Positions 1 to 11,210 of a DNA stretch of 64,000 nt are shown here, piece after piece. The DNA comes from Pictodentalium vernedei. Its lineage: Eukaryota; Mollusca; Scaphopoda; Dentaliida; Dentaliidae. A program made the position numbers and the translations under genes. Positions within the stretch are counted from its first letter, which is position 1; every line of letters begins with the position of its first letter. The stretch spans positions 250,413,113-250,477,112 of the forward strand of contig CM062289.1 in assembly GCA_031216915.1 (NCBI GenBank), written 5' to 3'. The notes beneath the pieces were generated by a model. It was not told the origin of the DNA. It did not search any database and was given only the letters and a program-made list of their open reading frames with translations.

Positions 1-486
1 CGCTAAAGTGAGGTCTTTGGTGCGTTTATTATTTTCCTCAGCGACTTGTTTTAGAAGTTGAAGAACTGGATGGACTGTGGAATGTTTCTTTCTAAATCCA
101 TATTGATGTTGGTATAAGATTTCAAATCTATCTAGGAAACTAATGATTCTGACCGACATAAGTTTTTCTAGAACTTTGGAAAATGTTGGCAGGGCACTAA
201 TTGGCCTGTAGTTCGTGAATTTATGTACGTCCCCAGATTTATAAATGGGGGTCACTTTTGCAATTTTCATTTTGTCGGGCACTATGCCATCATTGAATGA
301 GTTATTGATTATGTGTGTCAAGGGGGTCGCAATGATATTTATTGTATGTTTCAGAAGATCCGAGCTGATATTGTCGCAGTCAGGGCTTGCTTTGGATTTC
401 ATTGATTTTACAACGTTAATAATTTCAAACGTAGAGGTCGGTTCTAGAAATAAATTAGTCTGGAATTGTCCATTCATGTAATCCAT
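1..486 (-). pseudogene. LINE reverse transcriptase, N-terminal part (copy 1, open at window edge)
   Basis: The minus-strand frame from the ATG at about 486 stays open to base 1. It begins MDYMNGQFQ and passes through the SKASPDCDNISSDLLKH segment into TNYRPISALPTFSKVLEKL, the standard RT fingers region with its NYRPIS motif. Unlike copy 2, the G-run near 320 has five G, so the frame continues without a break into THIINNSFNDG. The catalytic FADD region lies outside the window in this copy. Upstream, the link to the endonuclease is broken by an A-run two bases shorter than in copy 2 and by an in-frame TGA. Confidence 0.85.
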
Positions 487-664
487 AGTCGAGGTATTGC
501 TTGTTTTTAATTGTTCACATGTGATGGCTCATATATTTATAAAAAAAATCATTGAATTCCCTTGCAATTTCGCATTGGTCAGATATTTCTTTGTTATTTT
601 GGACAAAGAAGGGAGGAAGTTTAGACGCACATCTTACCTTATTTATAGTTTCGTTGAGGATTTT

Positions 665-1258
665 TCAAGTTTTACGCATACCATTTCGGTTTTCTGCAAG
701 GATCTTTTTATAATAAATTGCTTTACATTGTTTCTTGGCACGGTTGAATATTCTGCAGTAATTTTTATAATTTTGAATATTTTGATCTGTGGAAGATCTC
801 AGCTTCTTGTGGTAAAATTTTCTTTTATTTTTTGACGAAATAAGAAGACTCTTAGACATCCACGGCTTATGTTCAAGTTTATTTTTTTTCGGAATAATTT
901 TTATCTTGGGAAAAGCCACATCGAATGCACTCTGATAAATATCCATAAATGTGTTATAGGCTTTGTTTGGACAGTGCAACTCCATAACGGAAGAGAAATC
1001 ACATTCCGACAGCATTGATTTGAAATGTGCAATGTTTTCTGGATTAATTATTCTTCGATATTTCGGGGTTGGAACATCTTTATTTTCTTTATTTTCTATA
1101 TAAAAAATGCCAAAGTGATCAGCTACGCCAGTCAGGACTATGCCAGATGATGATGTGGATGAGATATTATTTGAGTAGATGTGATCAATGATGGTCGCCG
1201 AATAACCTGTTACTCTGGTTGGTTTAGTTATAAGTGGTAGAAACCCTTGACTGAACAC
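665..1258 (-). pseudogene. LINE endonuclease C-half and linker to RT (copy 1)
   Basis: This 197-codon open stretch includes FLPLITKPTRVTGYSATIIDHIYSN and ADHFGIF. These match the end of APE-type LINE endonucleases, where a TR..SATLIDHI segment and a DH pair belong to the active site. The lysine-rich linker follows. It ends at a TGA at 665 within MRKT-stop-KILNE, where related elements usually have tryptophan (TGG), so this looks like a point nonsense change. The preceding GDFNIDL endonuclease motif is in another frame because of one extra A near 1279. Copy 2 has the same lesions. Confidence 0.85.
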
Positions 1259-1353
1259 TGAATTTATAAATTCTTCGGTTTTTTATGAGATTCGATTTTC
1301 AATAGGTCAATGTTAAAATCACCCATAATATATGAAAGTTTATTTTCGTTATT

Positions 1354-1962
1354 TCATATATCAGTTATTGGGTTTATTTTTGTCATGAAGATATCCATGT
1401 CCGCCTTTGGTGGGGTATCCGGTCTGTAAATAATTCCAATGACATTTACAGTTTTATAGACCCTAATTACGAGGAAGAGAGATTCGAAGACGTGGGGAAT
1501 GAACAACGATAAGTCGTCACAAATTCTGAAGTCAATACCTTCTTTAATAAGGATGCCTACTCCACCTCGACCGTCGTCTCCAGAAGGACGACGTTTGCTA
1601 AGAAACGGTTGATATCCATTTATTGTATACGACGTAGTTGGATGGACTTGAAAAATTTCAGTCAAACCGATAATATCAAAACTGTGGCCAGATTCCTGCA
1701 TGTTGAGCATAAGTTCATTCAGTGAGTCCCAATGAGCGCTAATACTTTGGCAATTGATATGGAAGATGGAGAATGTATTATTCATACCTGCACACTGAGG
1801 GCGGAGGTTATCCGGTGAATAATATTCACACTCTCCTCTAAGGTAGCGGAAGGGCGTGTCTTCGACGTCTCCGGTAAATATTCTGCTGTTGAACTGACTA
1901 ATCAAATCATATTCTGCCCCCGTCTGGATCTCGTCCAAGGTTACTAAATTACTACCCGCCAT
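1354..1962 (-). pseudogene. LINE apurinic-type endonuclease, N-terminal half (copy 1)
   Basis: This 202-codon open stretch begins MAGSNLVTLDEIQTG. About 60 residues in, it reads FSIFHINCQSI (the Asn of the APE active site), then IIGLTEIF (the catalytic Glu), GRGGVGILI and IYRPDTPP, all in the usual order. A TGA after NPITDI ends the frame. The same frame resumes with NNENKLSYIMGDFNIDL, carrying the catalytic GDFN motif, so the TGA probably replaces a tryptophan codon. The ATG at 1962 is the first one and no ORF1 precedes it. Confidence 0.87.
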
Positions 1963-2610
1963 TTTTTTATGGAGAACTTACCCAGTATCACAGTCGCAGA
2001 AACTGATGTACATGGTACAATATAAGCAGATTTTATAAAAGTGGAGGATAAAGACTCATATGCTAAGCTTGGAAACTCATTCTTATTGGTGCTGGTCTGA
2101 ATGAATTATGGAAATGGCAGAAGTGGGACAGAAAGTATACTTACTAGTATTAGGTGGAAAGGTTTCATTGTACTTTGGTCTCGGTAACGTTTGGAATATA
2201 CAAGTCGAATTAACGCTATGAGCAACAACGGCAAAACAGGGTATTGAATTTCATGGCAGTATAACACATTCCTTATTTTCTCTGAGAACGAAAGTGTTAT
2301 ATATATATATATATATATATTCAACCTGTGTTTGTTTAAAGACAGAAAATCAAACCACGGGGATTTTTAGAGGAGAAAATAATAGTTCTAGGTGCTATGT
2401 AAGTAGGCGACAGACTACCCTCGATGCTGTCCAAGATGAACACAAATAATTATCTACGACTTTGAAGATCCATATTTATGAACAATTCTTGGCTATTTTG
2501 AACCACTAAGAATGAAAAAAATCAAATATAGTGTAAATCCTTGACGGTTTTGAAAACAGCATGTCACCCATCCCGAAGCCAAACCTCCCGCGACTCACAC
2601 AACACCTTCA
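1963..2610. other. Non-coding stretch 5' of the LINE, with (TA)n
   Basis: No coding signal was found. It contains a (TA)n microsatellite at about 2299-2320, six bases shorter than in the second duplicate. The part next to the LINE could be its 5' UTR, but no boundary or target duplication could be seen. Confidence 0.6.
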
Positions 2611-5600
2611 TTAAGGGGACGTCCAACCTAACTTTGGTCAAATTTCATGTAATTTTCTTTCAAGTCTAAAAAAGGCCCAAAATGAATAACCCCAATAAAT
2701 TATATACCAAAATGCTTGGAATGAAACATAGAACATGTGGAAACTGAAATTTGCTATGGAACTGCTGTCATGTGTAAATAGCACCACCTGAAAGTCTGCT
2801 ATGGCATAAGTAAGAGAACAAAATTTTTACAATAAAATACCTCAAACTAAAATAACAGCTGTATTCTATAAACATTTAAGTACATACTCGAAGAAATCTT
2901 TTCCTAATTCATGAAAGTAATGAAGATTGAGACCAAATGTTATAAGTGGAGTGCTCACTGATTGAAGGCAGACATTTTCTTTTGTTTATGTTTGATTTGG
3001 GGAGTTCAACAAAGGTCAACTTGAAGGAGTCCAGCAGAAGAAGTATGGAAGGACAAAAGAGTGTCTCCCAATATCAAGATGTATGTGTTACTGTAATGGT
3101 TTGGAAAGAAAATATGATATTCTCCTATGTAGAATGCACTGCAAAGTCATACATTGTAGTTGAATAAATATATTTACAAACCCCTTGCACTGTAACCCCT
3201 TTTATCCCATGCATCAATTTGATAGTGATTAAATTGTTAAATTTGTCTGGTTTATCAATAAGTATATTAGCTTTGTTTAACTCTTGGACTCCAATACACT
3301 CATGATATCTGTTGGAGAAGAAATGAGGGTAACTGTAACCTGTCACTGCAATAAACCATCTAAAGTACTTAAAAGTACATTGTTAATCAAAACACATCAA
3401 ATCAACCTTACATAACTATTATTGCATGTACTTTCCCCAAGGAGGCTTATTGACATATTGAGATCAGAAGGGCACATCCAGAGGGTCTCACATATTTTTT
3501 TCAAGAACGCAGTACACAAAGCAATCCCCACAAGATGACAAGTGAGCTCCATTTGACACAAAAATTTTCGGGGGGGGGGGGGGGCTCTTCCTTGTATGAC
3601 TCTACCTCCGGCACTCAAGGCATATGCCTTTTTTCTCAAAGTTTAACTCTTTTTTCTTTTTGAAGATCCTGGCCACACATGTTCCAAACACTATCAGACA
3701 GGTAAACCTCCAAATAAGTGTATCTGCAAAAATCATGTTACATTGCAAAACATTCTTTTTAGAGTTTTAGTTCTGGACCTTTCATGCTTCTTACTTCCAA
3801 CTATAACACTTAATTTATCGATTAATGGGTGAATAGAAAAGTCCTGCCATAATCAACATTTTGAGTTCCAAAAGCCTTCAAAACAGCTCCGATAAAAGTG
3901 TCAAACATCAGATTGGTGGCTTTATACAGAATATTCATTAGGTTGTTGCTTGATAAGTAATAGGAACAAAATCTTCACAAGAAAATTCTGTAGCAATACA
4001 ATTGAGGGTATTAGCAGGCACTTTGCAACAAATTGTAACAAATCAACTAGTTATAAATAAAATTTTTTAACTCAAATAGTCAAAAGAGTGAAAAAGTACC
4101 ACACTCTGAAAAAATGTGGGAAGAAACACATGCTACAGCAGCTACACAGGCATTGTTTCCCCATGATGCTCGATCACAAAACCAAATATCCTTCAAATTG
4201 GAGTAGCAATGGTTGAGATACAAGGGGGAATGTTGGTACATGTAATGATGAATGGGTAAGACTAAGATTAAGAGGACAGGGGTCACCACTGCACGGCCCT
4301 AGATGCACCTTTCATTTTCCAACTTCCAGGTCTGGGGCATAATAATCGCAACACACCCACTTTATCAGTTCATAATTTCAGTAAAATAAAAGAAATTATC
4401 AATTTGAATTAAATAATAGATGATGGAAAATATTTGGCTTCCTTCGCCTCCTCGTACTATTTAATTACCACAAACAATATCAGTTTGATGCCGACAAACG
4501 AAACTGAACGCATGTGGTTTGATTAAAAAGTAACTCGGCATGAATAATGAAGAAATTGCGAATATTTCGTGTATTTCATTTATTTAAAAGCCAATTGCAG
4601 CTAATATTGACCGTGCATTCGATAATTCGTTTCGGTTTTGACCACACGGCCACGCTGACACTCCGTGACAGCGGTTATGTTTATTGTGATATGCAAATTG
4701 GGGGATGGTTTCCGGTGAAGGAGATTTGTCACATTTGTCAGTGTAAAACGATCATAAAAGACACTGATCGACGCTTGTATTACTATGGTTGGTTGCAAGA
4801 AAAAACTAAATTCTCAGCATCGTCCAAGCGCACCTTATTTAAAAGCACGAATGCATCATTTTCAACCCATCTTCAATCGGTCCTTTGCAGACATCAAACA
4901 TACCCGCCTTCAAATTCCATGGTTACTAGGAAGTAAATAACTTCGCAGCGACAGGGGGAAATTAACACGCTCAATATAGTTCCAGGTCACTTGGAATATA
5001 CTTCGTGAAAAAGTGGTTTCTGAAGCATTCTGCTTACTTTGTTATGAATATTGCCTTATTTTATGTGTATCGTCCTGATTTTATACACTCGGTTATTTTT
5101 TTACAAGTGGTTCATGTTGTCTTTCTAGTGCGCAATAATTCAGATTTTTTGTCAACAAAAAAGTTCAGACGGCCTGTAAACACGAGAGGGAATTTCGAAC
5201 CATATTTTGCAGTTATGACATTAACAGCTCAAGTACTTGCTGTCACCTGTTTGCAAATCCGCTCATACATTGTCTCGAACAAATAAAGGGCGTGATCACG
5301 TCCTTGCATTCTTACGATTGCCCAAATTGAGTATTTCTGCAAGAACCACATCGTAATCACATGACCGGAAAAACATCGTTGAAACATGGCCACAAACGGA
5401 ACATCAAAAATTTGTGTGGATGTTATTACATTCAAACGTCAAAACCCACCAGAGTGTGTGTCAAAAAAATGCTTTCTCCGAGTCTGTAGTATGTTATCAT
5501 TATATTGAGGACAAGGCTTTCGAATTACCGATTATTTTGTGGTTTTACCGGTTCGTTACTTATGCCATTTGCAAATTAATCTTCTTCAAAATCATAAAAT

Positions 5601-5758
5601 TCACTTTTTTTCCTGAAAAAAATTAGATGTACCTTTTCTATGCACTTTACTCATTATTTTGATATATAATTTGCCTTTCCTCACTTCTCTTATCTGTTTC
5701 TGAGGCATTGGGAAAAATGTCAAAAAATTGACCAAAGTTAGGTTGGACGACCCCTTAA
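2611..5758. mobile_element. 3.15-kb TTAA-flanked element with terminal inverted repeats (copy 1)
   Basis: TTAA at 2611-2614 is followed by GGGGACGTCCAACCTAAC and then TTTGGTCAA. The right end, just before TTAA at 5755-5758, is the reverse complement (TTGACCAAAGTTAG, then GTTGGACGACCCC). The inverted ends are about 27 bp with one indel. TTAA duplication is used by the piggyBac and Kolobok superfamilies; the G-rich outer end is unlike the CCC start of piggyBac, so Kolobok-type is a guess. No transposase frame was recognised. The longest frame (4547-4936, plus, 129 codons) matches no family I know. It also contains a G-run at about 3570. It is probably non-autonomous or carries captured sequence. 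Confidence 0.75.
4547..4936 (+). other. Unrecognised 129-codon open frame inside the TTAA element (copy 1)
   Basis: This frame starts MKKLRIFRVFHLF, has a C..C pair (ICHICQCK) near residue 60, and ends with MVTRK. An identical-length frame is kept in the second duplicate (13433-13822), but the duplication is too recent for that to show selection. Codon use looks no different from the surrounding DNA. It may be chance, or a remnant of captured sequence. Confidence 0.2.
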
Positions 5759-6509
5759 TGCGCAAAGGTGGATGGCGGACGGTGTGGACCATCCACACCG
5801 GAGTTTTTTTTATTTTAATAAACTATTGACAAAAGTAAATTGATACTACAATGAACACTAAGCGAAAATTTGTATTTTTATGGTTGGTGTGTTCTGTGGC
5901 ACAGGGTACGTATTCAAATCTTCTTCAGGGAGACAAACATTTTGAATATAACTGTATATCTTACCTCATCGATACACACCATTTCACCTGACCTTGCGGC
6001 CTCGTGTGTTTCAAGAAAATATTCAGTGAGACAATGACCTACTTACCATCACATTATGGGACGGTATCAACAAGTGTTGATAAGAGACTGTGTGATTATT
6101 TTACCAACCGAAAGATTTAGTTTACAGAAAAAGGTATATTTATAACCCCCGAAAAGTTACAGCCTTTATTGTTTTCAATCTAGAAAGCCGTACAGTCCCG
6201 CGTCTACTAATAATTTGTTATCCCATGTTTACTTTGAATCTGCGAATCAGAACGACATTTTACCCCATGTATCAAATGGGAGAGAGTAGAGTCAGGTATT
6301 AGTATAAAATACAGGCAAGCCACGAGAAAATGTTCCCGAAGTAATAAGAGAAAATGTGAGCTTTGTGAGGCAAATGATGTGCGTCACGGAACATAGGATA
6401 ATAAATGTTTTCCGTTATTCACTAACTTTTGTTCAGTTCCTTGGAGTAAATACAATGCCACATGAAATGCTTTTGAAAGGTGTCACCAATACATTTTTGT
6501 TTTTCGTTA
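5759..6509. other. Non-coding spacer between two TTAA elements
   Basis: There is no coding frame of note. Near the right end, bases 6428-6493 (from TGTTCAGTTCCTTGGAG) are repeated in diverged form at 7028-7093, on the other side of the fold-back element. Confidence 0.55.
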
Positions 6510-7020
6510 TTAAGGGCCTATATAAGTAATGGAATTTTGTTTATTTTGAAATTCTCACCTCTCATATTCCTTAAATTCAGATTAAATATACACAAATTAT
6601 ACATCAAAATGAAGGTTGGGATGTATAGAACACGAAACACATATGTAATCGACTCATAGAGTCGACTGTAGGCACCACTGGTTCCTGGAAGTCTGCTATC
6701 GTATTCGCACCAGAACTGATAATAAAATAATATTTCATCAGAACAACGTGTGGCCAAATGTGCTTCATATATCCAAGAACAAGTTGTTCGGATGAAATAT
6801 TATTTTATTATCAGTTCTGGTGCGAATACGGTAGCAGACTTCCAGGGACCAGTGGTGCCTACAGTCGACTCTATGAGTCGATTACATATGTGTTTCGTGT
6901 TCTATAGATCCCAACCTTCATTTTGATGTATAATTTGTGTATATTTAATCTGAATTAAAGGAATATGAGAGGTGAGAATTTCAAAATAAACAAACTTCCA
7001 TTACTTATATAGGCCCTTAA
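6510..7020. mobile_element. Fold-back element with about 238-bp inverted arms (copy 1)
   Basis: TTAA at 6510-6513 starts a left arm (GGGCCTATATAAGTAATGG...) running to about 6747. After a loop of about 35 bases, the right arm (6783-7020) is its near-perfect reverse complement and ends ...GGCCCTTAA. The whole element can fold into one long hairpin. TTAA at both tips suggests the same TTAA-targeting machinery as the 3.15-kb neighbour. The 79-codon minus frame inside it is a by-product of arm sequence. Confidence 0.92.
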
Positions 7021-7369
7021 CAAACTTTTGTACAGTTCCTTGGAGGAAATACAATAATACATGGATTATTTTTAAAATGTGTCAACGATAACAGTAAGTT
7101 TGGATACATAACAACAATATGCAGATTTAGTCTGAAGCAACATTCTGGAATTTGAAGGAAGATATGTCATAAGAAATATCTGTATCTATGGGTTGCAATA
7201 CAGTACATGGTTCGGGTGGGAGAATTAGAATAAGCAATCTACCACATATTGTAAGATAAGGTGGAGTCCTTCAAATTATAATTGACTGAAGTCCTGTGCT
7301 GCAAGGAACACCGCATTATCAAATTGTCAAGCAGTGTGTTCTGATGGGACACAAGTGAACGATCATATG
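7021..7369. other. Non-coding spacer before minisatellite
   Basis: It begins with the second, diverged member of the direct repeat flanking the fold-back (TGTACAGTTCCTTGGAGG at about 7030). Nothing else was recognised. Confidence 0.5.
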
Positions 7370-8108
7370 GTTGATCCAGGTTTGTACCACACAGGTTTGT
7401 AATATTCTGGTCAAGTGGTTTCACTGCTTCAGACCAACTGATTATCACCTGTTACAAATAAACCACCCGTTTGTGATGAGTGGGGACCTAATTGAGCAAT
7501 TCACCGGGTATGATAGGGCAGGTTTGTATCATACTAGTCAATTCTGGTTTTACTGTTTCAAACTAATGATTTATCACCCGTCCGTTACAGAAAGGCCACA
7601 TAACCGCGTAAGTAAAGCAGTTCACAGGGCATCATATGGCAGGTTGAAATCATTCTGACCATAAGGCTTCACCAAGTGATCACACTATTTCAAGCCAACA
7701 AGTTGTTGTCCATTACAAACACACTGATCCTGTACATTGTGAGGAGGGGGGGGGGGGGGGGTTAAGTGACTATTTCCCTAACTTTGATAACACAGGTTTG
7801 TATTATTCAGATCACATGGCATCCCCACTTGATCAGGTGGGACAAGAAGGTAATTCACTAGCTTGCTTTCTGTGCAAATAAACCACACATTGTGGGTGGG
7901 TGGGGTCATTATGTAGTAATTCTTCAAGTACATTAGCACAGATTCAAATCTGTTCATCACATGGCTTCACCAAGTGATCACACTGCTTCAAACCACATTG
8001 GCAGCTTTTACAAGTAAATCACACCTTGTAGGTGGGTGGGGCATAGGTAAGTAGTTTACAGGGTTTGTTTATACAGATTTGAATAATTCTGATCGTATGT
8101 CTTCAACA
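7370..8108. repeat. Degenerate minisatellite, about 145-bp unit (copy 1, truncated)
   Basis: About five diverged units carry recurring words in the same order: CACAGGTTTGTATCATTC, ATGGCTTCACCAAGTGATCA, CTGCTTCAAACCAACTGATT, GTTACAAATAAACCACA, then GGTGGGTGGGG and AAGTAAGCAATTCAC. A G-run lies at 7745-7760. The array is cut at 8108 by the duplication junction. Confidence 0.88.
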
Positions 8109-9540
8109 TTATATTATTAATTATTCGTATGGGTCTTTTTTGCATTAAGAATAATTTATTGATGGCTTTTGAGTTACCCCAAACATGAATTCCGTAGATC
8201 AAGTGACTGTGAACAATGGCAAAGTAAAGAGTTCTCAAGGCATCATGTGGACGAATGGATTTAACCTTACTAAGGACATAATTTGCCCGCGCGATCTTTG
8301 AGCATAGTTGTGATATATGGACTTTATATAATAGCTTATCATCAATGTTGACCCCAAGAGATTTCACAGATTTTTCGATTTGTTCAACACCCACTCGTGT
8401 TATTTTCTCATTGTCAATACAGACGTTTTCTCGCGAAGTTTCTATTTTCATCATAGTCGGGTTAAATACAATATATTTTGTTTTGTTAGCATTCATAACT
8501 AAGCAGTTAGTGGAACACCGCTCGGATAATTTACGTAATTCCCTGTTCATATAACTTGTCAAGTTATTCACGTTAGGACCTGATGGATACACAGTAGTAT
8601 CGTCTGCAAATGAAAGGAGTTTTAAGGAAGTGGAATTACAAATGTCGTCAATGTATAATAAAAATAAAATGGGGCCTAATATCGAGCCTTGTGGGACTCC
8701 GCACGTTATTCGCGCCAGGTCAGACTTATTTTCGTCATAAACAACAAATTGTTTTCTATTTGATAAGTAACTTTTGAACCAGTCGTTAGTGACGCCACTC
8801 ACCCCATAATAATCTAATTCCTTAATTAAAATTTTGTGGTTTATAGTATCAAATGCCTTTGTTAAATCCAGGAAAACCGCTAAAGTGAGGTCTTTTGTGC
8901 GTTTATTATTTTCCTCAGCGACTTGTTTTAGAAGTTGAAGAACTGGATGGACTGTGGAATGTTTCTTTCTAAATCCATATTGATGTTGGTATAAGATTTC
9001 AAATCTATCTAGGAAACTAATGATTCTGACCGACATAAGTTTTTCTAGAACTTTGGAAAATGTTGGCAGGGCACTAATTGGCCTGTAGTTCGTGAATTTA
9101 TGTACGTCCCCAGATTTATAAATGGGGGTCACTTTTGCAATTTTCATTTTGTCGGGCACTATGCCATCATTGAATGAGTTATTGATTATGTGTGTCAAGG
9201 GGGGTCGCAATGATATTTATTGTATGTTTCAGAAGATCCGAGCTGATATTGTCGCAGTCAGGGCTTGCTTTGGATTTCATTGATTTTACAACGTTAATAA
9301 TTTCAAACGTAGAGGTCGGTTCTAGAAATAAATTAGTCTGGAATTGTCCATTCATGTAATCCATAGTCGAGGTATTGCTTGTTTTTAATTGTTCACATGT
9401 GATGGCTCATATATTTATAAAAAAAAAATCATTGAATTCCCTTGCAATTTCGCATTGGTCAGATATTTCTTTGTTATTTTGGACAAAGAAGGGAGGAAGT
9501 TTAGACGCACATCTTACCTTATTTATAGTTTCGTTGAGGA
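8109..9540 (-). pseudogene. LINE reverse transcriptase (copy 2, two frameshifted parts, C-terminus missing)
   Basis: From 9540 downward the frame reads KILNETINK...NDFFFINI, a TGA, then TCEQLKTSNTSTMDYMNG...HTINIIATPL. One extra G in the run at 9198-9203 shifts it, and the frame from 9210 continues THIINNSFNDGIVPDKMKIA. RT motifs follow in order: NYRPISALPTFSKVLEKL, QYGFRKKHST, LDLTKAFDTINH (first catalytic Asp), GVPQGSILGPILFLLYIDDI, SFADDTTVY (catalytic FADD) and NANKTKYIVF. The last 16 or so residues of the 8056-9210 frame (LKTYDQNYSN onward) are minisatellite sequence read by chance. Repair of two lesions would be needed for expression, so it is dead. Confidence 0.92.
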
Positions 9541-9544
9541 TTTT

Positions 9545-10138
9545 TCAAGTTTTACGCATACCATTTCGGTTTTCTGCAAGGATCTTTTTATAATAAATTG
9601 CTTTACATTGTTTCTTGGCACGGTTGAATATTCTGCAGTAATTTTTATAATTTTGAATATTTTGATCTGTGGAAGATCTCAGCTTCTTGTGGTAAAATTT
9701 TCTTTTATTTTTTGATGAAATAAGAAGACTCTTAGACATCCACGGCTTATGTTCAAGTTTATTTTTTTTCGGAATAATTTTTATCTTGGGAAAAGCCACA
9801 TCGAATGCACTCTGATAAATATCCATAAATGTGTTATAGGCTTTGTTTGGACAGTGCAACTCCATAACGGAAGAGAAATCACATTCCGACAGCAGTGAAT
9901 TGAAATGTGCAATGTTTTCTGGATTAATTATTCTTCGATATTTCGGGGTTGGAACATCTTTATTTTCTTTATTTTCTATATAAAAAATGCCAAAGTGATC
10001 AGCTACGCCAGTCAGGACTATGCCAGATGATGATGTGGATGAGATATTATTTGAGTAGATGTGATCAATGATGGTCGCCGAATAACCTGTTACTCTGGTT
10101 GGTTTAGTTATAAGTGGTAGAAACCCTTGACTGAACAC
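9545..10138 (-). pseudogene. LINE endonuclease C-half and linker (copy 2)
   Basis: It is nearly identical to 665-1258. HFKSMLSECD in copy 1 is HFNSLLSECD here, one of the few amino-acid differences. It has the same TGA at the end and the same upstream one-base insertion, so the element was inactive before the locus duplicated. Confidence 0.88.
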
Positions 10139-10233
10139 TGAATTTATAAATTCTTCGGTTTTTTATGAGATTCGATTTTCAATAGGTCAATGTTAAAATC
10201 ACCCATAATATATGAAAGTTTATTTTCGTTATT

Positions 10234-10842
10234 TCATATATCAGTTATTGGGTTTATTTTTGTCATGAAGATATCCATGTCCGCCTTTGGTGGGGTATCC
10301 GGTCTGTAAATAATTCCAATGACATTTACAGTTTTATAGACCCTAATTACGAGGAAGAGAGATTCGAAGACGTGGGGAATGAACAACGATAAGTCGTCAC
10401 AAATTCTGAAGTCAATACCTTCTTTAATAAGGATGCCTACTCCACCTCGACCGTCGTCTCCAGAAGGACGACGTTTGCTAAGAAACGGTTGATATCCATT
10501 TATTGTATACGACGTAGTTGGATGGACTTGAAAAATTTCAGTCAAACCGATAATATCAAAACTGTGGCCAGATTCCTGCATGTTGAGCATAAGTTCATTC
10601 AGTGAGTCCCAATGAGCGCTAATACTTTGGCAATTGATATGGAAGATGGAGAATGTATTATTCATACCTGCACACTGAGGGCGGAGGTTATCCGGTGAAT
10701 AATATTCACACTCTCCTCTAAGGTAGCGGAAGGGCGTGTCTTCGACGTCTCCGGTAAATATTCTGCTGTTGAACTGACTAATCAAATCATATTCTGCCCC
10801 CGTCTGGATCTCGTCCAAGGTTACTAAATTACTACCCGCCAT
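10234..10842 (-). pseudogene. LINE apurinic-type endonuclease, N-terminal half (copy 2)
   Basis: The protein is identical to that of 1354-1962, with the same NCQSI, LTEIF and GRGGVGIL motifs and the same TGA after NPITDI. The catalytic GDFN motif lies just past the stop in the same frame. Confidence 0.88.
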
Positions 10843-11176
10843 TTTTTTATGGAGAACTTACCCAGTATCACAGTCGCAGAAACTGATGTACATGGTACAA
10901 TATAAGCAGATTTTATAAAAGTGGAGGATAAAGACTCATATGCTAAGCTTGGAAACTCATTCTTATTGGTGCTGGTCTGAATGAATTATGGAAATGGCAG
11001 AAGTGGGACAGAAAGTATACTTACTAGTATTAGGTGGAAAGGTTTCATTGTACTTTGGTCTCGGTAACGTTTGGAATATACAAGTCGAATTAACGCTATG
11101 AGCAACAACGGCAAAACAGGGTATTGAATTTCATGGCAGTATAACACATTCCTTATTTTCTCTGAGAACGAAAGTG

Positions 11177-11210
<34 letters not shown>

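Larger units (their letters stand above)
1..1962 (-). mobile_element. Non-LTR retrotransposon (APE-type LINE), copy 1, 3' end off the window
   Basis: A minus-strand ORF2 relic reads endonuclease N-half (1962-1354), endonuclease C-half and linker (1258-665), then reverse transcriptase (from about 640 to the window edge). Endonuclease plus RT without an RNase H shows a Jockey/CR1-group LINE; the exact clade is not certain. No ORF1 is visible upstream. The reading frame is broken by lesions shared with copy 2 (a TGA near 1354, a one-base insertion near 1279, a TGA at 665) and by one private change, a shorter A-run near 541. Confidence 0.9.
1..8108. repeat. Tandem segmental duplication, copy 1 (left-truncated by window)
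   Basis: Base 1 onward matches base 8878 onward almost base for base through 8108/16998. The offset drifts from 8877 to 8892 and back to 8889 through small indels. Differences seen are a G-run (5 versus 6 G at about 320/9200), an A-run (8 versus 10 at about 541/9419), a (TA)n tract 6 bp shorter in this copy, a 4-bp indel near 5433/14322, and scattered substitutions. Identity is roughly 99% by eye. The copy ends abruptly at 8108, in the middle of a minisatellite, where the next unit begins inside LINE coding sequence. It is either a recent tandem duplication or two haplotypes placed side by side by the assembler. Confidence 0.97.
8109..10842 (-). mobile_element. Non-LTR retrotransposon (APE-type LINE), copy 2, 3' end cut at duplication breakpoint
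   Basis: This has the same architecture as the left copy, but most of the RT is present. The reading frame stops matching a LINE at 8109: the last LINE residues are MQKRPIRIINN, where related elements continue for about another 100 residues. The 3' end of the element was therefore lost at the tandem junction, not at a retrotransposition end, and no 3' tail or target duplication can be expected here. Confidence 0.92.

Noticed and set aside
2106..2324. Minus frame starting MNIYIYIYI (and its 10986-11210 twin)
   Set aside because: The start is read from a (TA)n microsatellite; no coding support.
4790..4936. THAP-type zinc finger (MVGCKKKL start) in the TTAA element
   Set aside because: No C2CH spacing or AVPTIF-like motif follows; the frame is short.
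6518..6757. 79-codon minus frame (also at 15408-15647)
   Set aside because: It lies wholly in one arm of the fold-back element; frame length follows from arm sequence only.
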